Positions 52,022 to 61,191 of a DNA stretch of 64,000 bases are shown here, in pieces (the first letter of the stretch is position 1; every line of letters begins with the position of its first letter). The position numbers and the translations under genes were made by a program. Source of the DNA: SCGC-AAA076-P13 sp964613455 (lineage in GTDB: Bacteria > Pseudomonadota > Gammaproteobacteria > Magnimaribacterales > D2472); the NCBI GenBank assembly GCA_964613455.1, contig CAZTGS010000001.1:62001-126000 (forward strand), given 5' to 3'. Under the pieces are notes generated by a model, which worked only from the letters and a program-made list of their open reading frames with translations, did not search any database and was not told the origin of the DNA.

Positions 52022-53302
52022 ATGGCTATATCGCTTCTAAAAGATTTTAAACAAAAACAAAAAGTATCTTTAACACCATCTTTAAAGAAATCAATAGATC
52101 TTCTTCAGTTATCCAGATATGAATTAATTCAAAGAATTGATCAAGAAATTGATGTAAATCCTTTTATTGAAAAAGAAGAAATAACAGATGACTTGGATTT
52201 CGAGGAAGGCGGGATTAGAGCCAATGATTTTGATTTTAATATAGCTGCATCGGAAAACTTACGAGAATCACTAATAAATCAAATAATTGATATTAAGTTA
52301 AACGCGCAATCAAAAGAAATAGCATTAGTTATTATTGACTGTTTAGATGAGGCTGGAAAATTAGATGAAGAACTAGAGGGTATTAATGAGCTATTAAGTT
52401 TTGGTTGCAGCCATAAAGAAATAGAAAATATTTTAATGAATGTAATTCAGAATCTTGAACCTATAGGTGTGGGTTATAGAAATTTTAAAGAGTGTATTGG
52501 TATTCAAATAAATAGAAAGGTTCTTAATCAAGATATAAAATTTATTTGCCAAAAAATATTATTTCAAAATGAGTCAGACGATATCGAGATAATTAAAAGC
52601 GAGCTACTGGGCCTTGGATATGAGTTAAAAGATATTGAAACGTCTATAAGTGAAATTAAAAGTTGTGATTTAAGTCCTGGCCTTAATTATGGGGATATTA
52701 ATTACATTGTTCCAGATTTAAAGATTCGCTTGGAGAAAAATTTATTATCAGTAAATTTTGTAACTGATAATTTTCCAAAAATAAAAATAGATTCTGATCT
52801 TATTCAAAATACAGTTTCTCAACTTAAAAAAAATCCAAATATCAGCCTGTCTGAGAAAATTCAAGAGGCCAAATGGCTCATATCCTCGGTAAATAAAAGA
52901 AATGATACTGTATTGAGGGTTGGGGAGTTAATTTGCAAAAAGCAAATATCTTTTTTAGCTGAGAATCCACTAAAAATTAATCCATTATCCAATAAACAGC
53001 TATCAGAAGAACTTGAACTTCACCCTTCTACAGTTTCAAGAATATTGAGATCTAAATATATTGATACTCCAAAAGGTATAATTTCTCTAAAATCATTACT
53101 GGCTTCTTCGGTTTCAAAAACACGAAGTGTCACCCCTCTTCAATTAATGCAGCTTATTGAGATTGCTATAAGAGATGAAAAGGCTCCTAAAAGTGACAAT
53201 AAAATTGCCTTTGAACTAAATAAACGAGGTTTTAATTTAGCTCGAAGAACCATATCAAAATATAGAAAAAAACTTAATATTCCATCATCAAGAAATAGAT
53301 AG
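52022..53302 (+). CDS. rpoN: RNA polymerase sigma-54 factor
   Basis: 426 residues. Region I is short but has SLKKSIDLLQLSRYELIQRI; the core-binding region contains ECIGIQIN; the C-terminal domain has ELHPSTVSRILRSKYIDTPKGI (helix-turn-helix), and the RpoN box reads ARRTISKYRKKLNIP. Positioned after lptB as in other proteobacteria. hpf, ptsN, rapZ and npr, the usual next genes, are replaced by mgtE. Confidence 0.96.
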   Translation: MAISLLKDFKQKQKVSLTPSLKKSIDLLQLSRYELIQRIDQEIDVNPFIEKEEITDDLDFEEGGIRANDFDFNIAASENLRESLINQIIDIKLNAQSKEIALVIIDCLDEAGKLDEELEGINELLSFGCSHKEIENILMNVIQNLEPIGVGYRNFKECIGIQINRKVLNQDIKFICQKILFQNESDDIEIIKSELLGLGYELKDIETSISEIKSCDLSPGLNYGDINYIVPDLKIRLEKNLLSVNFVTDNFPKIKIDSDLIQNTVSQLKKNPNISLSEKIQEAKWLISSVNKRNDTVLRVGELICKKQISFLAENPLKINPLSNKQLSEELELHPSTVSRILRSKYIDTPKGIISLKSLLASSVSKTRSVTPLQLMQLIEIAIRDEKAPKSDNKIAFELNKRGFNLARRTISKYRKKLNIPSSRNR

Positions 53303-53331
53303 TTTTTTATACTTTAAGTTAGAATCAATTT

Positions 53332-54672
53332 ATGGAAAATATTAATAGCAAAAAAAATCTTCAGATTATTTTAGATGATTCATCAAATCTTTCGTTAAAT
53401 CAGATAAAAAGACTATTAAATAAAATGTCTTCTCCAGAAATTGCTCATGCACTTGAATCTTCTCCCCCAGAACAAAGAAAGTTATTATTTTCTTTGCTGG
53501 AAACAAATGAAGAAGGTGATGTACTTGCTGACTTAGGTGAAGAGATTCAACAAGATCTAATATCCAATATATCGAATGAAGAATTGACTGAAGCTGTTAA
53601 AGAACTTGAGCTTGATGAGATAGTGGATATTCTTCACAACCTTCCAGAAGAGAGAATGAATAATATTCTTTCTAAAATGTCTCTAAGAGATAGGACAAGA
53701 ATCGAGCTGGGTCTTATCTATCCAGATAACACCGCTGGAGGTCTATTAAATAATGATGTCATTAGTGTTAGGCCCAGTCATACAGTAGAGGTCGTAATAA
53801 GTTACTTGAGAGGTCAGGAAGAGCTACCAGATAATACAGATAAAATTTTTGTTGTAACAAAAGAAGATCAATATGTCGGTGAACTATCCATCAGTAAGAT
53901 TATTACAAGCGACCCCTCTTTGACTGTTCGTGAGATTATGGAAACTGATATTATTCCAATGTCAGTCGAACAAGATGATAAAGAAGTAGCAATAATCTTT
54001 GAAAGAAATGATTTAATTTCTTCTGCTGTTATAGACTCAAATGGAAAACTTTTAGGAAGAATCACAATTGATGATGTTGTTGATGTTATAAGGGAAGATG
54101 CTGACCAGAACTTTCTTGGTATGGCAGGAGTTGCAGAAGATACTTTTGCGCCTCCAGGTAGAGCAGCAAAGAGTAGAGTTTTTTGGCTAAGTATGAATCT
54201 TTTTACTGCCTTTATTGCATCCATGACTATAAATATTTTTCAGGATGTTCTTGAACAAATCGTATATCTTGCAGTTCTTATGCCTATAGTTGCTAGCATG
54301 GGGGGTGTTGCAGCCACTCAAACATTAACTATCGTCCTTCGAGGTCTTACTTTGGAGCAAATTAATTCATCGAATCTTAGATGGTTGTTTAAAAGAGAGT
54401 TAGCAGTATCAATCATTAACGGAATTGTTCTTTCGATTATGGTTGGTCTTATAACCTACTTTTGGTTTGGAGAAATTATTCTAGCTATACTTATTTCATG
54501 TGCATTAATTATTAATCTTATAAGTTCTGTAGTTGCCGGAATATTTGTTCCACTTGTATTGAGGAAAATGAATCAGGACCCTGCTATAGCAGGAAGTGTA
54601 GTTGTAACAACTGTTACAGATGTGGTTGGGTTTCTATCATTCTTGGGACTTGCAACAATCTTCTTAATTTAA
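53332..54672 (+). CDS. mgtE: Magnesium transporter MgtE
   Basis: 446 residues: an N-terminal superhelical domain (about 15-130, with DNTAGGLLN), two CBS domains (about 140-260, with GRITIDDVVDVI), a connecting helix and five membrane helices (about 283-446) with ASMGGVAATQTLTI and AGSVVVTTVTDVVGFLSFLG. It gates Mg2+ uptake. Its end overlaps the yhdP-like gene by 9 nt. Confidence 0.96.
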   Translation: MENINSKKNLQIILDDSSNLSLNQIKRLLNKMSSPEIAHALESSPPEQRKLLFSLLETNEEGDVLADLGEEIQQDLISNISNEELTEAVKELELDEIVDILHNLPEERMNNILSKMSLRDRTRIELGLIYPDNTAGGLLNNDVISVRPSHTVEVVISYLRGQEELPDNTDKIFVVTKEDQYVGELSISKIITSDPSLTVREIMETDIIPMSVEQDDKEVAIIFERNDLISSAVIDSNGKLLGRITIDDVVDVIREDADQNFLGMAGVAEDTFAPPGRAAKSRVFWLSMNLFTAFIASMTINIFQDVLEQIVYLAVLMPIVASMGGVAATQTLTIVLRGLTLEQINSSNLRWLFKRELAVSIINGIVLSIMVGLITYFWFGEIILAILISCALIINLISSVVAGIFVPLVLRKMNQDPAIAGSVVVTTVTDVVGFLSFLGLATIFLI

Positions 54673-57015
54673 TCTATCTAACTCTGGGTTATCGACTGTT
54701 CCATTTACTTTAAAGGATATTGTAGAAACATTATCAAGAGTACTTTCAAAAATATTCTCTAATACTAGTCCACCAGCTAGCGCTGGCATGCCTCCAAAAA
54801 TTGCTGCATACCATGGGATATTTTCAGAAATTTTTAATCTCATTGATAGATCTAAATTTAGTTCATTCAATTCTCCATCATTATTCTTAGATATTTCACC
54901 TAGCCATTCCATACTAGCCTCGTCTGTTTCTAAGATTATTGGTGATGAAATAAAACCTCTATTCTGAGAAAAATAAATAGATCCAGCAGCTCTATTTATT
55001 TCTAAAGCATTCTGATTGGCATTACTAAAGTTTTGGTTACCCATTCCATCAAATATTGCATTTAAGTTGAATACCCTTAAGGCTTTAAGGAAAGTTGTAT
55101 TTGGCATATCTCCATCCATACTCAGATCCTTAACAAGAAATTCAATGCCTCCTTCTAAATTTAATAATTTACTAAGGCTGTTCCATTGGATATTAAGATC
55201 GGTTTTTAAAAAACTAAAATCGTAACTTGAGATGCTTGTGAGAGTATTTATTGAGTTATCTATTTCAAAGGATCCCTTAATTTTATATAAATCTCGCTCA
55301 CTATTAAAACTTATATAAGCTTTTTCACCATTCTTGTTTGTGCCAATTTTGAAAATGCTACTTGTAATATTAATATTATCTAAAGTTAATATATTTTTGT
55401 TTTTCAATAAGTAGAAATCAATTTCTTCTAATATATCATTTTGAGTTTTTATATTTTTACCTATAAATCTCATATTAATATCTCTAGAACTTTTCCCTAT
55501 TTTGCTGTCTAGGAGATTTAATCCTTTAAGCAAGAATTCTGAATTTATAAGATTTACTTTTGTAAAATTATTTTTATCTATTTTTATATTGCCATTAAGG
55601 TTTTTTCCTAAAATATTTATAAAAGTATCATTTTTATTAATAGACACATCGAATACTTGATTTGTATAAATATTTTCAAACAAATTAAATTGTTGAGCAT
55701 ATATCTGAATTGATTTAATAAAAGATTCGTTGCTTGAAGATGAATTAAAAATAAAATCTTCGAAATTAGCTTCGGGCAAATCAAGATATACATAAAAACC
55801 ATCTATATGATTTTTTGCGTTTATTTTAGTATCAAAATAATTACCAAAAGAAAAATATCCATTATTTGTATTATCTATAAAGGCTGCAAATTTAATATTC
55901 TTGATGTCATAAGATGGTTTAGACATATCTTCAATAAAAATACGTGTATTTAAGGGCAGGCCTTTATCTTTTTTAAGATTAGTTAATGAAGATATTATCT
56001 CAGTTCCTTGAAGATTTGACTTTAACTCCATAGAAATATTTTTCTTATCTATTCGCATTAGTGAAGAAAAAACCTCACTTCCATTGAAAGATAAAAATGT
56101 ATTTGATTTAAGCAGACTATTCATATTTATTGAGATGTCAGACCTAATAGATATTACCTTATCAATACCATACGAGAGGCTACCGCTAATGTTTTGATCT
56201 GGGATAGCAGAACGAAAAAAACCATAAAGAGATTGATCAAGATTTGAGAAAGCAGTCGCAAATATTTCGGTGACCTTGAAGCCTGATTTGTTAACTAGTA
56301 GTGATTTTTTTAATTCGATTCTAGTAATTCTTTTAGTTTTATTATTTTTATAGTCGAATGATCCTTTTGTATCTAGATTAAGTTTAATGTCGGAGTCAGA
56401 AAAAGAGCTTAAATTTATAAGATTAGCATCCTCAATCATCTCTTCATCAAGCCAATGATTAGTAGAGTAAAAAATTTTATTTAAAGAAGGATTTACTAAA
56501 GCATCTATTTTTTTGTATGGAATATTATTAACCTTTCCATTGTTAAAGCTTATTAATGTATTACTAGATTGAGCAAAAATCTCAAAAGTTTTTGCAGAAA
56601 TGGAGAGACTATCATTTTTATAAGTTAAATTATCTCCTTTTATTATGAACGCTTCATAACCATTTTTTGATGAGCTAGAGTTTATTTTAAATGAGCTTAT
56701 TTCGAGCATAGATAAAACTAAATATTTATTCTTTAAAGATTCTAGTAGCTTGATGCCTATCCTAATTTTGGGAACATAAACAATATTTTTTAAGTTTTTA
56801 TCATAAATACTAAGTTCATCTATTTCATAATTTAGATTTAAAAAACTTTTATTTGATTTTATTGAATTAGTACTTATAGAATATTCTGAAATAAGAATTT
56901 TGTCTGCAACAAGCAATATGGCGCCAGGTTTATAAAGCATAACCGTAACAAACATTACTAAAGATAAGGTGATTAGTCCGATAAAAAATAACAATGATTT
57001 CTTAAAAAAATTCAT
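54664..57015 (-). CDS. YhdP-like AsmA-family protein, short
   Basis: 783 residues: an N-terminal membrane helix (about 10-28), a long Asn/Ser/Lys-rich beta-rich region, and a C-terminal AsmA-like block with WLGEISK, MRLKISENIPWYAAIFGGMPALAGGL (in part) and VNGTVDNPELDRL. YhdP proteins bridge the periplasm and help phospholipid reach the outer membrane. E. coli YhdP has about 1,266 residues, so a third is missing. Its place after mreD fits; rng and maf, which usually lie between, are absent. Confidence 0.8.
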   Translation of the reverse strand: MNFFKKSLLFFIGLITLSLVMFVTVMLYKPGAILLVADKILISEYSISTNSIKSNKSFLNLNYEIDELSIYDKNLKNIVYVPKIRIGIKLLESLKNKYLVLSMLEISSFKINSSSSKNGYEAFIIKGDNLTYKNDSLSISAKTFEIFAQSSNTLISFNNGKVNNIPYKKIDALVNPSLNKIFYSTNHWLDEEMIEDANLINLSSFSDSDIKLNLDTKGSFDYKNNKTKRITRIELKKSLLVNKSGFKVTEIFATAFSNLDQSLYGFFRSAIPDQNISGSLSYGIDKVISIRSDISINMNSLLKSNTFLSFNGSEVFSSLMRIDKKNISMELKSNLQGTEIISSLTNLKKDKGLPLNTRIFIEDMSKPSYDIKNIKFAAFIDNTNNGYFSFGNYFDTKINAKNHIDGFYVYLDLPEANFEDFIFNSSSSNESFIKSIQIYAQQFNLFENIYTNQVFDVSINKNDTFINILGKNLNGNIKIDKNNFTKVNLINSEFLLKGLNLLDSKIGKSSRDINMRFIGKNIKTQNDILEEIDFYLLKNKNILTLDNINITSSIFKIGTNKNGEKAYISFNSERDLYKIKGSFEIDNSINTLTSISSYDFSFLKTDLNIQWNSLSKLLNLEGGIEFLVKDLSMDGDMPNTTFLKALRVFNLNAIFDGMGNQNFSNANQNALEINRAAGSIYFSQNRGFISSPIILETDEASMEWLGEISKNNDGELNELNLDLSMRLKISENIPWYAAIFGGMPALAGGLVLENIFESTLDNVSTISFKVNGTVDNPELDRLN

Positions 57016-57018
57016 TTC

Positions 57019-57501
57019 TTATAGCGTATTACTTTTAAATAAGCTTGGTAGTAATAATCTACGAAGTGTTACTAAATAGCATAAAAATGTATTAACAAAA
57101 AAACTAAAGATCAAATTTTGATAAGAAAAATTAGAAATATTGACAAATAAATTACTAAATCCTATATAAAAAAATGAAGAAACACCAAAGAAGATAGCTA
57201 TTTGAAAATAAGAAAATAACTTAAAGGCGTTAGAATAATTATTGATAAAGTATGTCATTAAACAAAATAAAATTGCATTAAGTCCAAAAAATACCCCAGA
57301 TATTAAATCAACGAAAAGGCCCATACTAAATGAAAAGAATGGAGATGGATTTGTTTTTGAGGTATATGAAATATAACTAAAAACAAGAAATGTTAAGGGT
57401 ATATTTATATAGAATAGAATGAGAATTGGTGAAATATAGGATTCTAAAATATTTGTAAAGAATAAGATTATTAAAATACGTATTAAACTCATTTGATTCA
57501 T
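57019..57501 (-). CDS. mreD: Rod shape protein MreD
   Basis: 160 residues, five to six hydrophobic helices, with SMGLFVDLISGVFFGLNAILF, the family's most conserved stretch (PxG...D). It belongs to the elongasome membrane complex. It overlaps mreC by 4 nt. Confidence 0.93.
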   Translation of the reverse strand: MNQMSLIRILIILFFTNILESYISPILILFYINIPLTFLVFSYISYTSKTNPSPFFSFSMGLFVDLISGVFFGLNAILFCLMTYFINNYSNAFKLFSYFQIAIFFGVSSFFYIGFSNLFVNISNFSYQNLIFSFFVNTFLCYLVTLRRLLLPSLFKSNTL

Positions 57502-58331
57502 AGCCTCTCTAATACACCCAAAGTATTTTCTTTCATTGGATTGGAAACTAGAGAAATATCGAATTCAAAATTAGTTTTATCTAAGATTTTTATTTCGCTC
57601 ACATATCCTATTAGAACTCCTCTTGGGTATATGCCTCCAAGGCCTGAAGTAAAAAACTCTTGGCCTTTTTTTATTGGCTCAGGCCATATTAATGAGCTGT
57701 AAGTGCATGAAATAATTCCAGGCTTACCACTTCCCTTAGCATTACAAAAAAAACCATCAGCCTCTATAGGCAAAGAATGAGAGGTATCTGTTAAAAGCAA
57801 AACTTCATGATATTTATCATCATTTATAATTTGACCTAATATACCTTGACTATTAATTACAGGGCTCCCAATAAAATTGCCATCACTTTTATTCAGAATT
57901 TCAATAAAAAATTGGTGTTGATCGCAACAAAAATATTTTTCGGTATCAAAGTATCTAACAACAGAAGAATGAAAGATTTTTTTTATTCGATTCTTTTCCA
58001 TGAAAGATTTTATATGTTCGCCATCACTAAAAAATTTCGTATCACGCGAAATTATAAAATTAGATAAATAGCTCTCATCGAGCTTTTTTTTGAGCTCTTT
58101 ATTTTCATTAATAAGGTCTGAATTCTTCTGTAATAGATTATAGATATAAGAAATTGGGTCTATTGATATTTTTTTTAAGGCAAATGATGAAGATATTAAA
58201 AGAGAGTTATATTGATTTTTTATAACATCAAAGGTTTTATAGTTAATATCCAAATATAGCAAAAATGAAGCAACTATAATGCAAAGTATGTATAAGGCTT
58301 TTGATCCTGAAGTAGGAGTTACCCTAGCCAT
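57498..58331 (-). CDS. mreC: Rod shape protein MreC
   Basis: 277 residues: one membrane helix (about 12-30), a coiled coil (about 65-95), then the periplasmic beta domain with SPVINSQGILGQII, TDTSHSLPIEADG and FFTSGLGGIYPRGVLIGYVSEI (in part). It activates PBP2 in cell elongation. It follows mreB by 5 nt. Confidence 0.96.
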   Translation of the reverse strand: MARVTPTSGSKALYILCIIVASFLLYLDINYKTFDVIKNQYNSLLISSSFALKKISIDPISYIYNLLQKNSDLINENKELKKKLDESYLSNFIISRDTKFFSDGEHIKSFMEKNRIKKIFHSSVVRYFDTEKYFCCDQHQFFIEILNKSDGNFIGSPVINSQGILGQIINDDKYHEVLLLTDTSHSLPIEADGFFCNAKGSGKPGIISCTYSSLIWPEPIKKGQEFFTSGLGGIYPRGVLIGYVSEIKILDKTNFEFDISLVSNPMKENTLGVLERL

Positions 58332-58336
58332 ATTAA

Positions 58337-59386
58337 CTACTCAGAAGAAAGAAGATCGATATTGTATTTGTCCATTATCTCAAGAGCTTGGCCGCCACCT
58401 CTTGCAACACAAGTTAAGGGATCTTCAGCAACAATGACTGGAATACCGGTTGAGCTTGAAATGAGTTTATCTAAGTCTCTCATAAGAGCTCCTCCACCAG
58501 TTAGAACGATTCCTCTTTCAGCAATATCAGCTGCAAGCTCAGGGGGTGATAGTTCAAGTGCATTTCTTATAGCTCGAACAATTCCATATAAGGGATCTTT
58601 CATAGCTTCGAAAATTTGATCACTATTAATTGTAAAAGTCTCAGGAATACCTTCTGCAAGATTTCTTCCAGTGATAGACATCTCTAATTTTTCAGATTCT
58701 GCTGTTGCGCAACCGATTGTATACTTAATTTTTTCTGCAGTTGATTCACCAATGACGCAGCCGTAATTTCTTCTTATCCAAGATGTTATGGATTCATCCA
58801 TTTTATCTCCGCCTATTTTTACAGATTCAGAATAAACAACTCCATTTAATGAAAGTATAGCTATTTCAGATGTACCGCCACCAATATCTACAACCATATT
58901 ACCGCTAGCTTCTTCAACTGGTAAACCAGCTCCAATTGCAGCAGCCATTGGCTCTTCAATCAATTTAACATCCCTCGCACCTGCTCCTAGAACAGACTCT
59001 CTAATGGCTCTTCTTTCTACCTGTGTTGATCTACATGGAACACATACAAGAACTCTTGGGCTAGGCTTAATAAATCTTTGTTCATGAACTTTAGCAATAA
59101 AGTGTTGTAACATTTTTTCTGTTACCTGGAAGTCAGCGATTACACCCTCTGATAGTGGGCGAATAGCTTTTATATTTCCAGGGGTTCTACCGAGCATTTT
59201 CTTTGCTTCTGTTCCAACAGCAACAACAGTTTTTTGACCTCTAGAATCTCTAATAGCAACAACAGATGGTTCATCAAGAACTATTCCCACATCCTTTGTA
59301 TAAATTAGAGTGTTTGCAGTCCCTAAATCAATCGAAAGATCATTTGAAAAATATCCTCTTATTGTCTTAAAAATGTTGAATTCCAC
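58337..59386 (-). CDS. mreB: Actin-like rod shape protein MreB
   Basis: 349 residues from a GTG start with AAGGAAT upstream. SIDLGTANTLIYTKDVGIVL, CVPCRSTQVERRAIRES, LIEEPMAAAIGAGLPV, MVVDIGGGTSEIAIL and VLTGGGALMRDLD are intact. It heads mreB-mreC-mreD-yhdP and diverges from gatC. Confidence 0.99.
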   Translation of the reverse strand: MEFNIFKTIRGYFSNDLSIDLGTANTLIYTKDVGIVLDEPSVVAIRDSRGQKTVVAVGTEAKKMLGRTPGNIKAIRPLSEGVIADFQVTEKMLQHFIAKVHEQRFIKPSPRVLVCVPCRSTQVERRAIRESVLGAGARDVKLIEEPMAAAIGAGLPVEEASGNMVVDIGGGTSEIAILSLNGVVYSESVKIGGDKMDESITSWIRRNYGCVIGESTAEKIKYTIGCATAESEKLEMSITGRNLAEGIPETFTINSDQIFEAMKDPLYGIVRAIRNALELSPPELAADIAERGIVLTGGGALMRDLDKLISSSTGIPVIVAEDPLTCVARGGGQALEIMDKYNIDLLSSE

Positions 59387-59421
59387 GCTATTCCTTAAAA
59401 AATATGTAAATAATAATTAAG

Positions 59422-59452
59422 TTGAGTTAATATCCCCCAACTAATTTATAAT
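59422..59452 (+). promoter_or_regulatory. Predicted gatCAB promoter
   Basis: A perfect -10 TATAAT lies at 59447-59452, with TTGAGT at 59422-59427 as a possible -35 at a long 19-nt spacing. The ATG is 9 nt after the -10, so the leader would be at most a few bases. No Shine-Dalgarno is present. Confidence 0.5.
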
Positions 59453-59461
59453 AAACTATAT

Positions 59462-59743
59462 ATGGACAAGAAAACAGTTACAAATATAGCTTATCTTTCA
59501 AGACTTTCTTTAAATGAAGGAAATGAGGATAAAATCACCAAAGATCTTGAAAATATTATCAAGTTTGTTGATCAATTAGATACTGCCAATGTTGATGATA
59601 TAGACCCCTTAACTAGCCCGCTTGAAAAAACTGCTAAAACTAGATCTGATAAAGCTACTGCTCAAAATAGAAAAGATGTTTTTTTAGAAAGGTCTCCAAA
59701 GTCTAATGAAGATTATTTTTTAGTTCCTAGAGTGGTTGAATGA
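59462..59743 (+). CDS. gatC: Asp/Glu-tRNA amidotransferase subunit C
   Basis: 93 residues: NIAYLSRLSLNE, then DLENIIKFVDQLDTANVDDIDPLTSP and LERSPKSNEDYFLVPRVVE, the usual small GatC chain that ties GatA to GatB. It overlaps gatA by 4 nt. It heads gatCAB. Confidence 0.97.
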   Translation: MDKKTVTNIAYLSRLSLNEGNEDKITKDLENIIKFVDQLDTANVDDIDPLTSPLEKTAKTRSDKATAQNRKDVFLERSPKSNEDYFLVPRVVE

Positions 59744-61191
59744 GTATTCAATATAAAACTATTAAAGAGCTTGCTAGCATGCTCAAAGGCAATGATATTT
59801 CTAATAAGGAATTAGTTGAAGAGACTTATTCTTTAGTTAAATCAAATACTCATCTAAATGCATTCATTACTTTAAACGAAGATGCTGCTATAAAAAAAGC
59901 TGAAGACCTTGATAAAAATCCATCATATTTATCTTTATCTGGTATTCCAATCGCTCAAAAAGATCTTTTTTGTACTAAGGATTTAAGAACTACATGCGGC
60001 TCAAATATGCTATCTAACTTTATACCTCCCTACTCCGCAACAGTTATTGAGAATCTTGAAAATGCAGGATGCATATCAATAGGTAAAACAAATATGGATG
60101 AATTTGCAATGGGTTCATCTAATGAAACCAGTTTTTTTGGAAATGTTCTCAATCCTTGGGGCGATGATTTGGTGCCAGGTGGAAGCTCGGGTGGTTCTGC
60201 AGCTGCAGTGGCCGCTGGTATTGTGCCAGCAGCAACTGGAACAGATACAGGTGGATCCATTAGGCAGCCGGCTTCTCTTTGTGGAATAACAGGACTAAAG
60301 CCAACATATGGAAGAATATCTCGATGGGGAATGATAGCTTTTGCTTCAAGCCTTGATCAAGCAGGACCAATGGCAAGAACTGCAGAGGATTGTGCCATTA
60401 TGCTTAATGAAATGTGCTCTCATGATTTAAAAGATACAACTTCTCTTGACGAAGAAATTCCTGACTTTACTTCTGACCTTTCAACCTCAATCAAAGGTTT
60501 AAAAATAGGAATTGTTAAAGAGTTTGATTTATCTCAGCTTGATAACGATGTTGTTAAAGTGTTTGAAGAATCAAAAAAGCATTACGAATCTCTTGGTGCA
60601 GAGTTTGTTGAAATATCTTTACCAAATATCTCATTATCAGTTCCAACCTACTACGTCGTTGCCCCTGCTGAATGCTCGTCCAATCTATCAAGGTTTGATG
60701 GGGTTAAATTTGGTAAAAGATGTGACGATCCAAAAAACTTGGAAGATCTCTACATAAGAACAAGATCTGAAGGTTTTGGAGATGAAGTAAAAAGAAGAAT
60801 TCTAATAGGTTCATATGTTCTTTCTGCAGGATTTTATGATGCATATTATAAAAAAGCTCAACAAGTAAGAAGGCTAATAAAGAATGATTTCGATAATGCT
60901 TTTGAAAAAGTCGATGTCATCATGTCACCAACTACAAGAGGTGCAGCATTTAGTGCAGGATCCAAGGGAGATGATCCAATACAGATGTATTTAGAAGATT
61001 TATTTACAATTCCTGCTAATTTAGCTGGTCTTCCTGCTCTCTCTATTCCAAATGGAATGGTTGATAATAAACCAATAGGACTTCAATTAATTGGTAATTT
61101 TTTACAGGAAAGTAAATTACTCCAAGTTGCTCATAATTTTCAAATTTCTACTGACTGGCATCTGAAAAAACCTACTGAGGAGATCAACTAA
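59740..61191 (+). CDS. gatA: Asp/Glu-tRNA amidotransferase subunit A
   Basis: 483-residue amidase: catalytic Lys in GIPIAQKDLFC, GGSSGGSAAAVAAG with the cis-Ser, and nucleophile Ser in GTDTGGSIRQPASLCG. It frees ammonia from glutamine for GatB. It overlaps gatB by 1 nt. Confidence 0.99.
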   Translation: MSIQYKTIKELASMLKGNDISNKELVEETYSLVKSNTHLNAFITLNEDAAIKKAEDLDKNPSYLSLSGIPIAQKDLFCTKDLRTTCGSNMLSNFIPPYSATVIENLENAGCISIGKTNMDEFAMGSSNETSFFGNVLNPWGDDLVPGGSSGGSAAAVAAGIVPAATGTDTGGSIRQPASLCGITGLKPTYGRISRWGMIAFASSLDQAGPMARTAEDCAIMLNEMCSHDLKDTTSLDEEIPDFTSDLSTSIKGLKIGIVKEFDLSQLDNDVVKVFEESKKHYESLGAEFVEISLPNISLSVPTYYVVAPAECSSNLSRFDGVKFGKRCDDPKNLEDLYIRTRSEGFGDEVKRRILIGSYVLSAGFYDAYYKKAQQVRRLIKNDFDNAFEKVDVIMSPTTRGAAFSAGSKGDDPIQMYLEDLFTIPANLAGLPALSIPNGMVDNKPIGLQLIGNFLQESKLLQVAHNFQISTDWHLKKPTEEIN

